Shown here: one piece after another, positions 26,393 to 38,974 of the stretch
Layout: each line of letters starts with the position of its first letter
Numbering within the stretch: position 1 is the first letter of the stretch
Source of the DNA: Himantopus leucocephalus
Taxonomy: Eukaryota > Chordata > Aves > Charadriiformes > Recurvirostridae
DNA length: 64,000 nt
Reading direction: 5' to 3'
Assembly: GCA_003993805.1 (NCBI GenBank)
Contig: RSEF01000020.1
Coordinates: forward strand, 10,871,965-10,935,964
Made by a program: the position numbers and the translations under genes
The notes under the pieces: generated by a model
What the model was told of the DNA's origin: nothing
The model's input: only the letters and a program-made list of their open reading frames with translations
The model's database searches: none

Positions 26393-26473
26393 CTATTTCC
26401 TGTTTAATTCAGCTGATAGCTCTTCTATTTCAACATAAATTGACTTAATCTGTTCTTGTTCTTTAAGACTGCT
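26393..26473 (-). CDS. Possible alternative 3'-terminal exon within the long intron (unproven)
   Basis: On the minus strand a strong acceptor (TTCTTTGTTTTCCTCAG) is followed by 26 open codons and TAG. In phase 0, the phase left by the upstream Gs-alpha exon at 35577, it reads SSLKEQEQIKSIYVEIEELS, then AELNRK and stop. The peptide is charged and heptad-like, resembling a coiled-coil tail. Spliced after the exon ending DFDFPP it would give a truncated alpha subunit lacking the switch and C-terminal regions. I do not recognise a family, 26 open codons are easily met by chance, and no canonical AATAAA lies close downstream. It could also belong to an unrecognised gene on the same strand. Confidence 0.25.
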   Translation of the reverse strand, partial: SSLKEQEQIKSIYVEIEELSAELNRK

Positions 26474-29059
26474 CTGAGGAAAACAAAGAAGATGTATCAA
26501 GAGAAATTAAGTCACAATTTCTTCAAATGAATTTCTAAACATCAACCTATGAACCTATAAATATGGTATGGTGGGAATTTACTGGATAAAAATACAAGTG
26601 CAGAATAAAGCAGCAGCATTTACTTCAAATGCTAATCAAATAAATTAATGATAAAGCAAAATACAGGGTGGGGTTTTTGTACTATAAAAACGACTGCAAT
26701 ACAGAAAAGATGTGCAGATAATGTCATTGTCTGAAGTCCTGGATTGTAGACTCTCCAATTTAAGGAAATACTTCATGGGATTTCAAAAGAACTCTGAACA
26801 CCTCAGTGAAAGCACTGCGGAATTCAAAGGGCACATTCCTTTATTTTTCTACCCAAGAATACCTTCACTTCATGCAGAGGATGTTTTATTTTATTGCACG
26901 TTACAAACCGAAGCACAAGAGGTAGCAGCATCCCCGTTTTCACCACAGTTGGAAATTGCTGTTACCGCAGTAAAACGTGCGTTAGCAGAAGGTGGGACCC
27001 GAGCTGCTCCTGCAGCCACTGCCACGTTTAGGAATCGAAGCAGGTGTAGCAAGAACTACTGCAGCAAACAAATCAAGAGACTAATCACTATATAGAAAAG
27101 CAATGCTAATGAGTAAAGCTGCTTAGCTCTCACATTTCATCTCATTTCTGTTCACAGAAGTCAGAAGGGAGACTGGCCTTTTTTTTTTTCTTTTTTAAAT
27201 ACACATGTACTCATTAATTAGGCTATATTTAAAGTCAAGGTACTGTAATATTACTGTTCTTCTGAAAGACTGGCCTAAATAAGTATGTAATTTTACTGAA
27301 TACAGGCTTAACAATTTATGAAATTCCTCCCACAGAGGTGCCGCCAATTGATAGCTTTCTACTTTCTTCAGAGAAACAGATTCTCAAGCTTTTTCCTACA
27401 AATTAAAACTTGGGAAGAAAAGAAAGTCTAAAACCAGGTGAAAAGGGAAAAGAGGGACAAATAGAAAAATCAACAAAAATACGTAACCTTCATTACTAGA
27501 CAGCACGAAAAAACGAATTTTCTATTAAAGTAAAAATATGAACCGCTGACTTAAATTACCAAAATCAAACCTACTATGCATAATATTTAAAGAGGTATTT
27601 CTCAAAGCTTCATGCTCAGTAGTTGGCATCCATTAAATGTTGATTTCCTGATCCACACAGTCTGTGCGTGTTACTTGTGCTAAACAGATGAACACTGCAT
27701 AAATGCACGTAAGCAATTTTACAACTTAATATTTTTTTAAACTTTTTACTTTCTTTATTTCACCACCAGCCAGGCAGTGCTACTTGCTTATTTGCTTCAT
27801 TTTCTTTTTGCCCATGACCTTTGATTTAGATGGAGACCAAAGTTCCATTTAAATGAACAGCATATTACCTCTCTTTAATAAGTAATTCTAGCTGGATCCA
27901 CAAAGTATCGCAAAATTAAAGGCTTATCAAAATACATTTTTTTAAAAGAATCTTTTTTTATGCAGCTGGTGAATTAAGTAATTGTTTCCAGCCACCACAG
28001 CATTCTGCTTTGTGGAAGTAATGAGTTCGTACTTTTCAAGGACATTTTTTCTTTTTTCCAGTTTTAATATGAAACTAACCTATTTTTAACGTCTAATGTC
28101 AAATTACTGAATGGTATAACAAACTAAATGGACTACAGTGATTCATTTTTCTACAGGATGCTACAAATGGTTTCTTCACTTCAAAAAAGCCCAGGTTCCT
28201 AGTCAGTGCTCTGATTTCTGGACAACTTTAACAGTCAAAACAGAACAAATATTTTTTACCCAATTTAAATGGCTTTACACTTAGGTGTAAAAAGAAAGAA
28301 CTTCCCATACTAAAGTTTATGTACTATATATTATTACGTATATTATATACATATATTATTCACCAAAAAAGCTTTGTGCCAACATAACATTTCTTAGTAT
28401 GATGCGATGGGCTAGTTCACAGCCTAACTGAAACTCAGTGTACTGCAGGCTGAAGTGGAAATTTAAAAAAAAAAAACAACAACCAAAACCACTTCCAATA
28501 GGTTAGCAATGCCAGAATTTGCCAGATATTGCTATTCATTTATAAGAATAAAACATTCGTATCAGGCATCTGCCCATGTGGACAAAGGTCAGAGACCTCA
28601 GGAGATTCATTTACAAATAATTACTATTTATACGTGCTTTAATTAAGAGAAACAGAAGCGAAGTGAAGTGGGTCTCTACCTCAGAGTCCCTATACTAAAA
28701 GGCGGCTTCAAAAGAACTCTCTTCTGTATTCAGGTACTTATTTCTGCTATTAAGGGATTGGAAAAGCAGCTTTAAGTCCTGCTAAACTCTGACCAGGGAA
28801 GCCCAACTGGAATACCTCGGAGTCCATTTGCAAGGAGCTGCTCTATGTAGACAAGATAATGGGGATTTAGAAAAGAGTAAGTAAAGATTACTTCAGAGGA
28901 TCTAGTACCACATCCCTCCGCTGATACCGCCTGGAATACTCCCCACTCCTTTTTGTTGACAACATTAACATTCTTGAGTTAAAAATACTTCACATAGCCA
29001 CATTTTCTACCAGTTTTGCACCTCAAAATGCTTAAACATATCTCCATAATACAGATTTT

Positions 29060-29150
29060 ATCACTGTTTTAGAGATTACAAGATGCACAGAGCATTGAAA
29101 AGAAGAAAGTGACAGTTAGGGGACTTGCTCAATATAATAAAGCAAGTCTG
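29060..29150 (-). mobile_element. Very weak MIR-like stretch
   Basis: Successive short matches (attttatcac, ttttagagattacaagatg, cacagag, gtgac, gacttgctcaa) fall in the order seen in reverse-complement MIR. Each is short, so this could be coincidence. Confidence 0.2.
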
Positions 29151-29189
29151 GACAAGAAAGTGCAAGTGCCCCAAATTTTCTGGCTGTGA

Positions 29190-29350
29190 TGGCTGCCCAA
29201 CCGCCGCACAATGAGGCCCGGAGAGGGGGGATGGCGGCCGTGGCACCCCGCTTCCCGCGGTGCCACCCCGGCCGGGCTCCTTCCCCAGCCCGCCGCCGCG
29301 CCAGCGCAGGGGCCTCACGTGACACAGCCCCCGCCGCAGCCAGCGTGTGT
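29190..29350. promoter_or_regulatory. CpG-rich patch with palindromic E-box and GC hairpin
   Basis: About 160 bases rich in CpG in an AT-rich intron. It contains TCACGTGA (29315-29322), the full palindromic E-box bound by USF and MiT/TFE factors. It also has an inverted repeat at 29240-29266 (GTGGCACC and GGTGCCAC around an 11-base loop). This could be an internal promoter or enhancer, or only a local GC-rich relic. Confidence 0.3.
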
Positions 29351-29836
29351 GCCACCACTCTCTAAACTAGCGATGCTGTCACACCAGAGCAGCTCTCCTC
29401 TTCTTCCACCGTGCGTTTAGACAGGAATAATATCATCTCTATCATTACACACATCAGGGTGATTAGCTACAGGGACAGAGAATTTTGTTCTCTTGCCTGC
29501 GTAATTAAGGAACACTTTTGGCAGCAAAGAGATCCTGGTTCGCATCTTTTCTTACTGAGACCATATTGTCTTGTCATTTTCTTGAAGATTCTGGTGTCAA
29601 AATCATTTTCGGGACTCCCACCCCCACCTCTGACCCTGCTGCGCGTTAACACGTCACACACTTTGTACCCCACTGCCCACGTCGTAAACCAGCCCTCAAA
29701 ACTGAGCCCTGTTAAAAATAACCTCCCCAAAATAGGAGAGAAGGAGTAAGGGTTACCGGGTTATTTTTAACCTGGATCAGTCCAACAGCCTGATTTACGC
29801 TGGGGACCCACTGGAGGGTTTTGGCGCAGGGCAGGG

Positions 29837-29855
29837 TGGCACGGCACGGCACGGC
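29837..29855 (+). repeat. Short (GGCAC)n repeat
   Basis: Three units of GGCAC followed by GGCGG, within a GC-rich patch at 29800-29910. Confidence 0.8.
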
Positions 29856-32800
29856 GGGCGCCAGGACGGCGGGGGCAGAGGGGACGCGGAGCCAGCTCTG
29901 AGGCAAAAGCCAGTGTGTGGCAAAGCTCGGCCTCACAGACACAACTCCGAAACCATAATAGAACCATTCAGCAGCACTGCTATGGGGAGATTCAAAATAA
30001 CTACAATGAAGCAGTGTAATAAAAAATAAACTGGGACCAAAAAACCTGCAGACAATTTCACCAACCCCCTAAAAACGAACCCATCTCTTCCAAACACGGA
30101 TTCTCCTCTATCTGGAGAGCCGCAGGCTGCAGCGATTCCCCAGTTACTTTGCATTTCAATAGCCAATACTCTGATTCTACTACTTTTTGACTACAATCTT
30201 CCTGAAGTTGTTACGGTATTTTCAAGACACCGCTTCCACAGCTGAGTTCAGATCAATTAAAAATAGGCAGTTGTAAATACCGTTCTGCTATTCTGAGTAT
30301 TTCATTAAAACCAGAGAATTATAAAGGGACTGTGACCCAAAATAAACAGGTTTTATTTGGCAGCTTGGTTCAAGCTGGTTGATCATGGCAGGAGAAATGT
30401 GCACAGAGTGAGAGCATTTCCCTTCCTCTTCTAAAAGTCCGAGCACAGCGAGGGGGCTGAGGAAAAGGCCCCTGTTGTGGTTGGTCCTGGGGACGGGGCA
30501 AACCCCCAGCCGCTGCCCGGGATGCAGAACAGCCGCCTCTAACCCCCTCGCCCAGCATCGCCCTACATTTGAAACAGATATACAGCTAGTCAGAATTACT
30601 GAAAAAAACTTACGAGGTTGATTTCTGACATTGAAAACATACACGTACAATTGTGTTGAGCTAAACGCGGCGAAGGACAATAGTGACAGAGATGCCATTT
30701 GGAAGCCTCAACTATGAGCATCATTTGGTTTTATTTTCCTTTCTAACAGATAGAAGAGTTGCAAAAACAGCCTGATTTTTTTATTTGTGAGGTCTTTGTT
30801 CTTCCACACCACATTGTCCCTGTGTATTAATCTGTTTGCACAGAAAATTAAAGAGTAAAATTTACTCCTACAAAGTTTAGCTAGTGTGAGGTAACTAAAA
30901 AAGCAGTTCTAGCACAAGCTCGAACACACTCTCAAGTTTACGGCTCAAGCAAACCAACTTTTCTACTTGTTTCATTAAGGAGCCTCAATGATGAGCATAA
31001 TTCACTTAATTTCTAAAGCACGTGCAAATTTCTCCTTTTTAAAAAATATGAGTTATCATGATACAATCTTAAAACACAAGCCAGCAGCAGTAATTACACG
31101 TGCACCTTCAGATCTGTACCAGTACATCGACACAGAAAGATTACTGCCTCATTTCCAAGGCTTTAACAAATGCACATTCACAATCACCTCGATTATTAAA
31201 ATTAAATGCTTCAGCTATCTCAACTGAGTTTGCTTTGATTGCCTTGGAGGTTTTTTTACTTCAGCTTCCTTTTCCTTTGGTTAAAGTAATCATGCTGGCC
31301 AGTGACAATTTAATCACATGATAAAAACTCAACTTGAATAAAGGCAATGGTAACGGACCTCCATAAATGATAAATCTTTCATAAAAATTGGTACTGTAGT
31401 GTTTTAGAAAAAACAGAGTTCTGCTTTCAGTACTTCTCTGTGGAAAGCACGATCTCTGTTATTCCCAGTGCTCCCTCTAACTAGCAGGGCTGGACTTTTT
31501 TTTGCAAGACTTAGTCATTTAATGTCCTGTCATTTTAGCAAGAATATGTTTCCCAATGATGAAAATAGACTACTACACATAATATTTATCAGTACTATTC
31601 ATACTAACAATAGATTACATCGACCTGATCAGAGTTCTGTTATTTCCATTCTGCTCTGCTCTAAGAAAAGGCTGCACAACAAGCCTAATAATAAGGATAG
31701 ATTTTACCCCCAAAAGAAGCAAAGTATTTTGCAAAACTAAATCAGAGCAGCACTCCATCAGCCATGGAGATACTATGTCCCCAAGCAATTTTAGAAGTTG
31801 ACAATGTGCTAAGACAGAAAATACTTCACATAAAAACATGAACTCAGTACTTAGTTGTTTTGCCCAGAATAGTACTAATTAGCATTCTCCACAGGTTTTC
31901 AGCGTGGTGATGTGTTGCCTTTATCAATTCACTTCAGTCACACAGTTTTGGGTTTCTTTTCGTAATTTGTATTTTAGAAACTGTCTGTTGAAAACATACT
32001 GAAGACAAGACATTGGGCCATCGGCTGTAAGAGTGAAACTCTTCCAGGTTCTTGCCGAGGGTATGCACAGTATGGTGAAACAACGCAGAAGGACCACAAA
32101 AGGAACTGCAGATTTGATCCACTAAATATTGCAATACTTTAAATCACCAGCACGATTTTGTGGCCAGAATTCCTTTCAGTAAGTACAACTTCCCCATATG
32201 CTACTATTTGTATTCAAGAAATCCTATCGCTTAGTACCAAGTGTGCTCAATTAACAAATCTCCAACATACCAATTTTTCAGTTTTAAAGGGAATGTTTAA
32301 CCTAGCATGGCACTGTACCAACATTATTTTTAACTCGAGTTGGTTTTCTCCTCTTTTTTTTAATTCAATACAATATTGTCTACACAAATGACACACAATT
32401 CCTGTAAGTCAAAAACTGCAAAGCAAACAGATGGAGACACAGACAAAGAAAAGAATTAGAGTATCAGAATACGAAAGTTGCTCTTTGAATCCTAGGTATG
32501 CAGAGTCAGACCCCGTACCGCCATCACGCTGTACAGCTCCTACACTCTTCCTTTACTTTCTTCTGCCTTTCACATCGCAGTGAACCTTGCTGTTAGGAAA
32601 CTTGAATTCTAGCTCCATCTGCACAACAGGTAATGATAAACACAGATTTTGGTGTGTACTTTAAACTTCATTTAAACTACTCCTTCATGTACAGAAGAAT
32701 GATGAGGCCTCATGTTTTAAAGAAGATGTCCCGCAGCTGGAGAAGAAATGACACCATCCTCATGCTAATGTCTGCGCATTGCCTTCTGGAGAGCTTGCTA

Positions 32801-35576
32801 AATTAACGCTAAGGAAAAGATGAACGGGCATTTCACGGGAAGCAAAATGCCCTTGTATTTTAAAAGAGTACTGCACTAAGCGCTCACAGCCCTCAAAGAA
32901 TATCTCCTTGGTACACGAGTGTTCTTCCTCCCTACCTTTATGTTCTTCCTATGGCAGAGAAGAGCAACATCAAATACTATACTGATTAAAGTATGTCTTC
33001 GTAACAGCTGAAATAATATTCCCCATGAAGCAAATGGAAGAGACAGAAAGCAAGTTCTACAATTCAAAACAGGCAGCATTACATACTGCTAACATTGCTA
33101 AAAATTCCCCTCCCTTATTCTGCATTGATAGGCTATATAGGAAAAGGTTTAGCTGCCAGTTTATGAAATTCTCCCACCACAGTACTGGAGGAGAAGGCAG
33201 ATAATCAAGATTTCCTGAGATATGAAGCATAACTAGCATAAGGCTATCCTTTCCACTTACACAGAACTATTTTTTCTTCAAAGAACTTTTAATCAAACTA
33301 TAACAAAGTCCAAATTATTTTTACAGAGGTACCCAACGATTGTGTATTTTTGATACACCGAGAGTCGGCATCTAGGGACGTTCTAGATCTTAACTTGATT
33401 TAAAATATGTAATTAAAATCCAGGTTTTGTTTTTCAGGTACCAAAGGGCTATAACCTACATTCAGCCAAACTCAGAAATCAGATACGTATTAGCATATAT
33501 AATCGCCAAGGGAGCGAACAATACTCCTGCAAAATCAGTGGCTAACGTATATCCAGTTTAAAACCTCAACCCTACGAACATTTACATATGAAATAGTTAA
33601 TCATGGCAACGAAGCTAGCCACCAGTCAAAGTTATGCACACGCCTAAACCTCTGTAGACTCAGGGCTTAAAAATTTAACACAGTACCTTTGCTCAGAGAA
33701 GAAAAACTAGTTTTTTTGGAGCACTGTTATTCCTGAAGTTGTGTGTCATTCAACACATCAAAGACTCTTCAATGAACTTGAAACTATTTATGGACCTGGT
33801 AAGTAAATTTCCATTGCTTTAGACATCAAGGGCTTGCTACCATGTATCGTACCAGAGACAATACAAACTGAATATTAATTTTTGTATAAAAAAAAACCAG
33901 TAAACGTAACACGTACACTTACCACTACGTACTTACTCCTTGCTTTCAGGGGGAGGGGGAGAAATTAAAAAAAAGAAAAAATAAATCACTTAATTCCAAT
34001 TGAACGGAAGAAAAAAAACAACTCTCCGAGACAGAAGAGAGAAGGAAAATCAAGTATTTCTATATGAGGTAGGCCACAGGAACTCATTACAGCATTGTTA
34101 CAGATCACAACCCGAACTATCACAAAACAATGGGCAGCAGGAGAGCTAGCTGTGGGCGCCCAGCCAGCTCAAGAGCACACAGGGTGGAGTAAGGAGCCGC
34201 TGTCTTTACTCTCAAATATTCTCCTAAAACTGGCCTCAAAGCACGATTTTTTTTGTCCCACTAGCAGGAGATATTATCCACAAAGGGACCAAATATTCCT
34301 ATGAATAACACTGACAAGTGCCAAAATTAAAAATGTGACAACTTAAAAAATCTCAAAATTTCTAACTTATTTAAGAATCTTTAAGGTAAAATGACTAATA
34401 TTACATTTTATGGGCTATAGAAGAATCATACACCCCCTTCTCCATCAACCTGTCTGTGCCTGCTGGACTTTGAAAATTACTGGATTTGAAGATTACAATG
34501 CCGTTATTTCCAATTAATTGCTAATAGCATGTGAGTTCTGCCTTGTACACAAAATCTGTGGTTTTGGTTGTTTGGTTTTCACTTTTAATAACGGCTGACC
34601 AAAGCAGAGAAATTCCCAGAAGTGGCAACAGTTGCACAAGGTAACTGTCACTGGTTTCACAGACCGGCCTGTTCAGTACTGTTTATAAATGAGAGTTACG
34701 AAAACCTTGCTGTGGTGCAAACCATCCCACATCTTACTACTATTTGCACTTGCACTTTCCAGCTACTGCTGGAAACAAAATTCTGGTGTAAATGGAACGT
34801 GATTTTTGACACGCCCTCTGGCACAGCACGCAGAGAGAGAATACAGCCTTTGAATGGCTCCTGTGTTACTGCAAGTATAAGGTACTTCATGGTCGTTAAT
34901 AAAAATATCTTTTCAGTGTTTAAGAGTTCGGTGTTCGCAAACTGTATTTTCATGGGCTTCTGCTACTAGCCTGATTGAGATACAGTAGAAATTAATGACA
35001 GTGAGTGGGCACCAAGTTATACCATCAAACAAACAATTCTAATTTCTGCATTTACGCTGGGGCTGCCGGCACTTTGAATGATTAACCAGGACTGGGAGGG
35101 CTGGGGCAAGGACGGAGTATGAGGAGGCTCTGCATAGAGTCTGGCTGACACAGCTGTCAGAGAGCATGCCTGAATCAGCAAGAAAACTCCACTATTCTTC
35201 CAAAAGAGAGAAATACAGTATCACCAAATGCCAGCTAATCATCAACAAACTGCTGTGCCTATCTTCACTCCTCTTGGGCAGGGCAACTCCCAACAATATC
35301 CAAACTTCACTGCCAGCACGGTCCATCTTAACTCTAGCTGATTGTTTCAGTAGAGCACAAGAAAGCAGACAAGGGTGTCTGTGTTCATAAAGCATCAGCT
35401 TGAATATTCCAGCTGTGCTGCTATACACTTTATTTGATTAGCACCGAGCAAAGACACCTACTGTAGTAATTCCCAAAGAGCAGCTCACTGTTTTTTGTAA
35501 GTATTTACTACAGCGCAGTGAAATATAATCATTTGCAAAGAAGCATGACTGCAGCCAATTTGAATTATTTACTTAC

Positions 35577-35696
35577 CGGTGGGAAATCAAAGTCTATCTG
35601 GTTAGCTAAATTTAAGATGTAGTCGATTCGAAACTGGTTGTCTGGATTGGCTAGTTCAACTGGAGGTGCCAAATTGCCCATTGCTGTCACTATTGT
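35577..35696 (-). CDS. GNAS: Gs-alpha-class exon (GNAS exon 5 equivalent), helical domain
   Basis: This 120-base minus-strand exon follows acceptor CTTTGCAG and ends at donor CCG|GTAAGT. Both boundaries are phase 0 and it encodes exactly 40 residues, the length of GNAS exon 5. It begins [20 protein letters not shown] and ends DFDFPP. The motifs [16 protein letters not shown] and DFDFPP are typical of Gs alpha. As I recall mammalian Golf, it has PPVPLANP and a different end (DFEYSQ). Differences from mammalian Gs include TAMGNLA for AAMSNLV and NLANQI before DFDFPP. This region forms helices A to C of the helical domain, which covers the bound nucleotide. It lies 85 bp downstream of the previous exon. 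No stop or frameshift is seen. Confidence 0.95.
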
Positions 35697-35781
35697 CTGC
35701 AAAGAAAAAAATAAAAATAAAATTGCAGAGTGTCTAAATAGCTAGCTTTGAATAGTTAAAAACAATAGCTCATAAGCTTAC
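35697..35781 (-). other. Short 85-bp intron (GNAS intron 4 equivalent)
   Basis: This segment separates two in-frame Gs-alpha exons. On the minus strand it starts GTAAGC and ends with a T-rich tract and GCAG. Its presence rules out a processed pseudogene. It is close to the minimum intron length for vertebrates and contrasts strongly with the introns on either side. Confidence 0.93.
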
Positions 35782-35836
35782 CTCTATAGCTTCTTTAATA
35801 TTGTTTTTAATATCCTGAATTTTCATTTTCTTCTCC
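35782..35836 (-). CDS. GNAS: Gs-alpha-class exon (GNAS exon 4 equivalent), start of helical domain
   Basis: On the minus strand this 55-base exon follows an acceptor ending TTACAG and ends at donor GAG|GTAAGC. It starts with the last base of a split codon and then encodes EKKMKIQDIKNNIKEAIE, 18 residues. As I recall it, GNAS exon 4 encodes 18 residues with the same core (QDIKNN, KEAIE) and the same phase. This stretch is linker 1 and the start of helix A, between the Ras-like and helical domains. The EKK start resembles Golf (GNAL), where mammalian GNAS has EKA; the rest resembles Gs. If the previous exon ends with GA, as in GNAS, the split codon reads Glu and gives EEKK with no insert from the alternatively spliced mammalian exon 3. 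The frame is open and shows no damage. Confidence 0.92.
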
Positions 35837-37168
35837 CTGTAATAAAAAAATACATTATTAAATTTATATGCCACAAAAGCAGAATCTTTTTGAAACAGAA
35901 CATGAACTTGAAAAGTATTTTATAAAAACTGTATTGTCACTATTGACCAAAGTGCTCTCAGTCACTAAATACTTTCATGTATAGACTTGATTATATGTCA
36001 CAACTTTTCTACTTAAGCAGTAAACATCTATTTGTATCCAAAAGTCAGTATCTAACGATGCTTAAGTAAAAACTTTCTGCAGTCTTAGACCAGGACTAAG
36101 ACATTCTGCAAAATCAAACAGATTTTGATTCATTTGAATGCAAAATACTAGACATAGGTGGAAGTTATTTAGAAAAGCAGAAGCTGGAAACAAGTAGAGG
36201 AAAAAAAAATGGGTAAGTTATTAAAAGCTGAAACAAATAAAAGGAGACCAAAGAACCTCAAAGTACAAAAAAAATCAAAGCACAAAATGATGTTATAGCA
36301 GAAAAAGCTAAGAGCAGAGAACACAACCCGACAGACACATTCAAACTAACAGTTTGTACATAAAACCTAAAATAAATAATCAAAAGCCTAACCCGTATAT
36401 GTACAATTACCTTTCAACTACAAGCAGAATAGTAGAGTGTTCCAGGTGGTTTTCTAGCCTATCTGACCACTACCATTTGGGATTAATGGCAGCCAAACTG
36501 AAAAACGTAGCAGGCTCAAGGAAGCCGGAGTGTAACCCATTGCCTCCACAGCACTTGTATTGTATTTTATGTCAAATCTGACCATAGTTATTTTCAAAGC
36601 CAAACTGTGCGATCAAATGAAATGCACGATCAAACATTTGGTATAACCAGGAATTAGCATCTTAAAGGTACTACTAGTATTGAGTCTGTAAAATGTAATC
36701 CAATTGTAAGGCACTATGACAAAGTTTTTACATTATTAATTTCTGGTTATACACAGCATAAAATTACTACTTCGACGTAAACCAAGTTAGCCATGTAATT
36801 ACTAAAAAACCCACCTAAATTGTCCAAGTGACCTTTTAATCTTCATTAAACTGTTTTATAGAACACTTTTATTATCTGAATATTTATACCATTTTTAATT
36901 TTTTCATTTTGAAAACTAACATGTTCCAGCACAGCATCCCAGAGACTTGAAACTACCAACACCATGTTTTCTTTCTCACCCTTTAAAAGGTAGTGCTCAC
37001 ACTTTCAGTTTACAGACCACAGCCTGAAAACCTCATTTTCCTGAGTTAATCAAGTACTCATATTGCAAATGCTTTTTATCACTTTTTCCTTTCTATAATT
37101 ATTCACAACCAACAACCAAAACGAAACTGAAAGCATATTCACCAATCAAGAACGCAGGAGAACTGCAG

Positions 37169-37172
37169 NTGC

Positions 37173-37200
<28 letters not shown>
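37169..37200. repeat. A28 run near an N
   Basis: N at 37169, then TGC and 28 A. More GC-rich unique sequence follows to about 37560. I see no target-site duplication or tail orientation that would make the block a retroposed copy. Confidence 0.85.
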
Positions 37201-37203
<3 letters not shown>

Positions 37204-38974
37204 CTGCTTGGTTAACAAGGCAGACGCCGATGTCCAAGAGGGGTGGGATTTGGGTCATCAATGAAAGATTAATGCAACTTTTGCAAAAGCCAGGGTCAGG
37301 GAAAGCCCTGCCCAGCCCGCCGTGTGTTACGCTGCCTCTTAGATACAGACGGGATCTTGCTATGCATTCCAGAGCTGTGAAAGCAGGATCGCAGTGCCAG
37401 TACTGCTCTTGCAGACGGCAAACAAGCAGCATGTCACCTTGCTGGGGACAACTTCTCTGCGCTGAGAACACATCTGGCACCAGTGGAACTCGACCAAGCA
37501 GAAGCAGGGCTGTCCCCAGCCACCAGCTCCACACTGACCACTGACACGTTCTCAGCAGGGTGAGGAAGGGCAGTGACGCCTGATGCAGAAAGAAAATAAG
37601 ATGACCAGTAATCAGATGTAAATTCTTGGTTTCCCTCCACTTCTTGATCTACCTACAGACCACCTTATTCCTGAAGATAACCAGATTTTTGCTTTAGGGA
37701 TTTGGCACCGCTGATGGGAACAAGGCAGCAAGCCAGGGAAGGCCAAAAGCAATGAACTAAGGAAAATAAATAAGATAGGAAAAGAGAGGAAAAAGTGAGG
37801 CCTTTTCACCCTCTTCCTTCCCATCTTCAATGCTTTCTATTGCCCCGGGTCTGAAGAAACTCTCCATTCCACAAGCCAAGACTTATGGTAGGTGTATAAA
37901 TACTGTATTTTTCAGTTAGTGCCCATATGGTTGCAAAAACATCAGCCACTTTCTGGTTTTTGAAAGTGATGTTCCTTATTAAAACTTGTAACTAATGGTA
38001 TGAAGGCAGGAAGTGTTTATCATAGACAGTGCAAGCACTTTCTCTGACTTGATTTTGCCTCCAGTTTTCAGCTGGGTCTTGAACTTAATGAACATGTATT
38101 CCACCCCATAAAGATCAAAAGGGCAACTGATAAGATACCAGTATTTGTAAAGGACTACGTAAAGAAATAATATTCAGTCATTTCACTTTGTTTGGAACAT
38201 GATTAGAAAAGACACAAGTTTAGAAAGTCTTCTGATATTTTTTAATTTTTGTTGTTGTTGTTAAGTGAACTGTAGTTATACTCTCTCCCCAAGAACACTT
38301 GCAGATAACTGTCTCAAAGCATTAGCTAAGTGCACATGTACCTGACTCTTCCATACCGTACAAGAGAACATAGTATTTTTATTATAGGTTTCGGTCTAAC
38401 TTCCACATCTACCCCTCTTCACCAATCCTCACGCTACTAGCAGCACGGCAAAGTGACAACGAATACGGAGTGATGTAAAACACCAGCAATTAACAAACTG
38501 CTTGATAACCATCATCATCTTTACAACAAGAATACTCATAGTTCCTATTTCTGGTTTTGTTGCCATGGCCCTATAGCACGTCCGGTAAACAAGGAATCTT
38601 ATTACACAGCAATGAATGTATCAGCTCATTTTGTGTTTTGTAATGTTTGCTAAGCATCAATTTTCCATGACAATGAGATACTTTATTCTTCTGGAATTCA
38701 ACCTGTTCATCAACCACCCATCCAAGAGCTTACATACAACCCTAACTTCTCTTCAGAAAAGGAAAGGGGAAACTCACTTTACTCAGGGACTGACGAAGGG
38801 CAGTAAACAAAAGCTAAGCCCCACCGCTGCTGCCCCTTCGCTCTGCCAGGACTGGTTTGGAGAAACCCCCGCCAGGTTGCACCTCGAATTTCCAAAAGTA
38901 ACTGAACTTTATTCTCCCCAACCATGAAGACTGAATATTCGTCTCGGAAACAGATTCTTGCTCTTTTCTTCCTC

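Larger units (their letters stand above)
18016..35576 (-). other. Long intron of 17.6 kb (GNAS intron 5 equivalent)
   Basis: GTAAGT donor at the high-coordinate end and CTCTTTCAG acceptor at the low-coordinate end, read on the minus strand. The content is mostly AT-rich unique sequence with G/T and A homopolymer tracts near 21.0-21.6 kb. GC/CpG-rich patches lie at 25540-25750, 29190-29350, 29800-29910 and 30440-30560. There is also a possible cryptic terminal exon at 26393-26473 and a weak MIR-like stretch near 29060-29150. No independent gene is convincing. Confidence 0.85.

Noticed and set aside
37139..37534. 131-codon minus-strand frame next to the A28 run
   Set aside because: It runs through the homopolymer (poly-Phe) and an N, and has no recognisable domain. 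The block also lacks features of a processed pseudogene.
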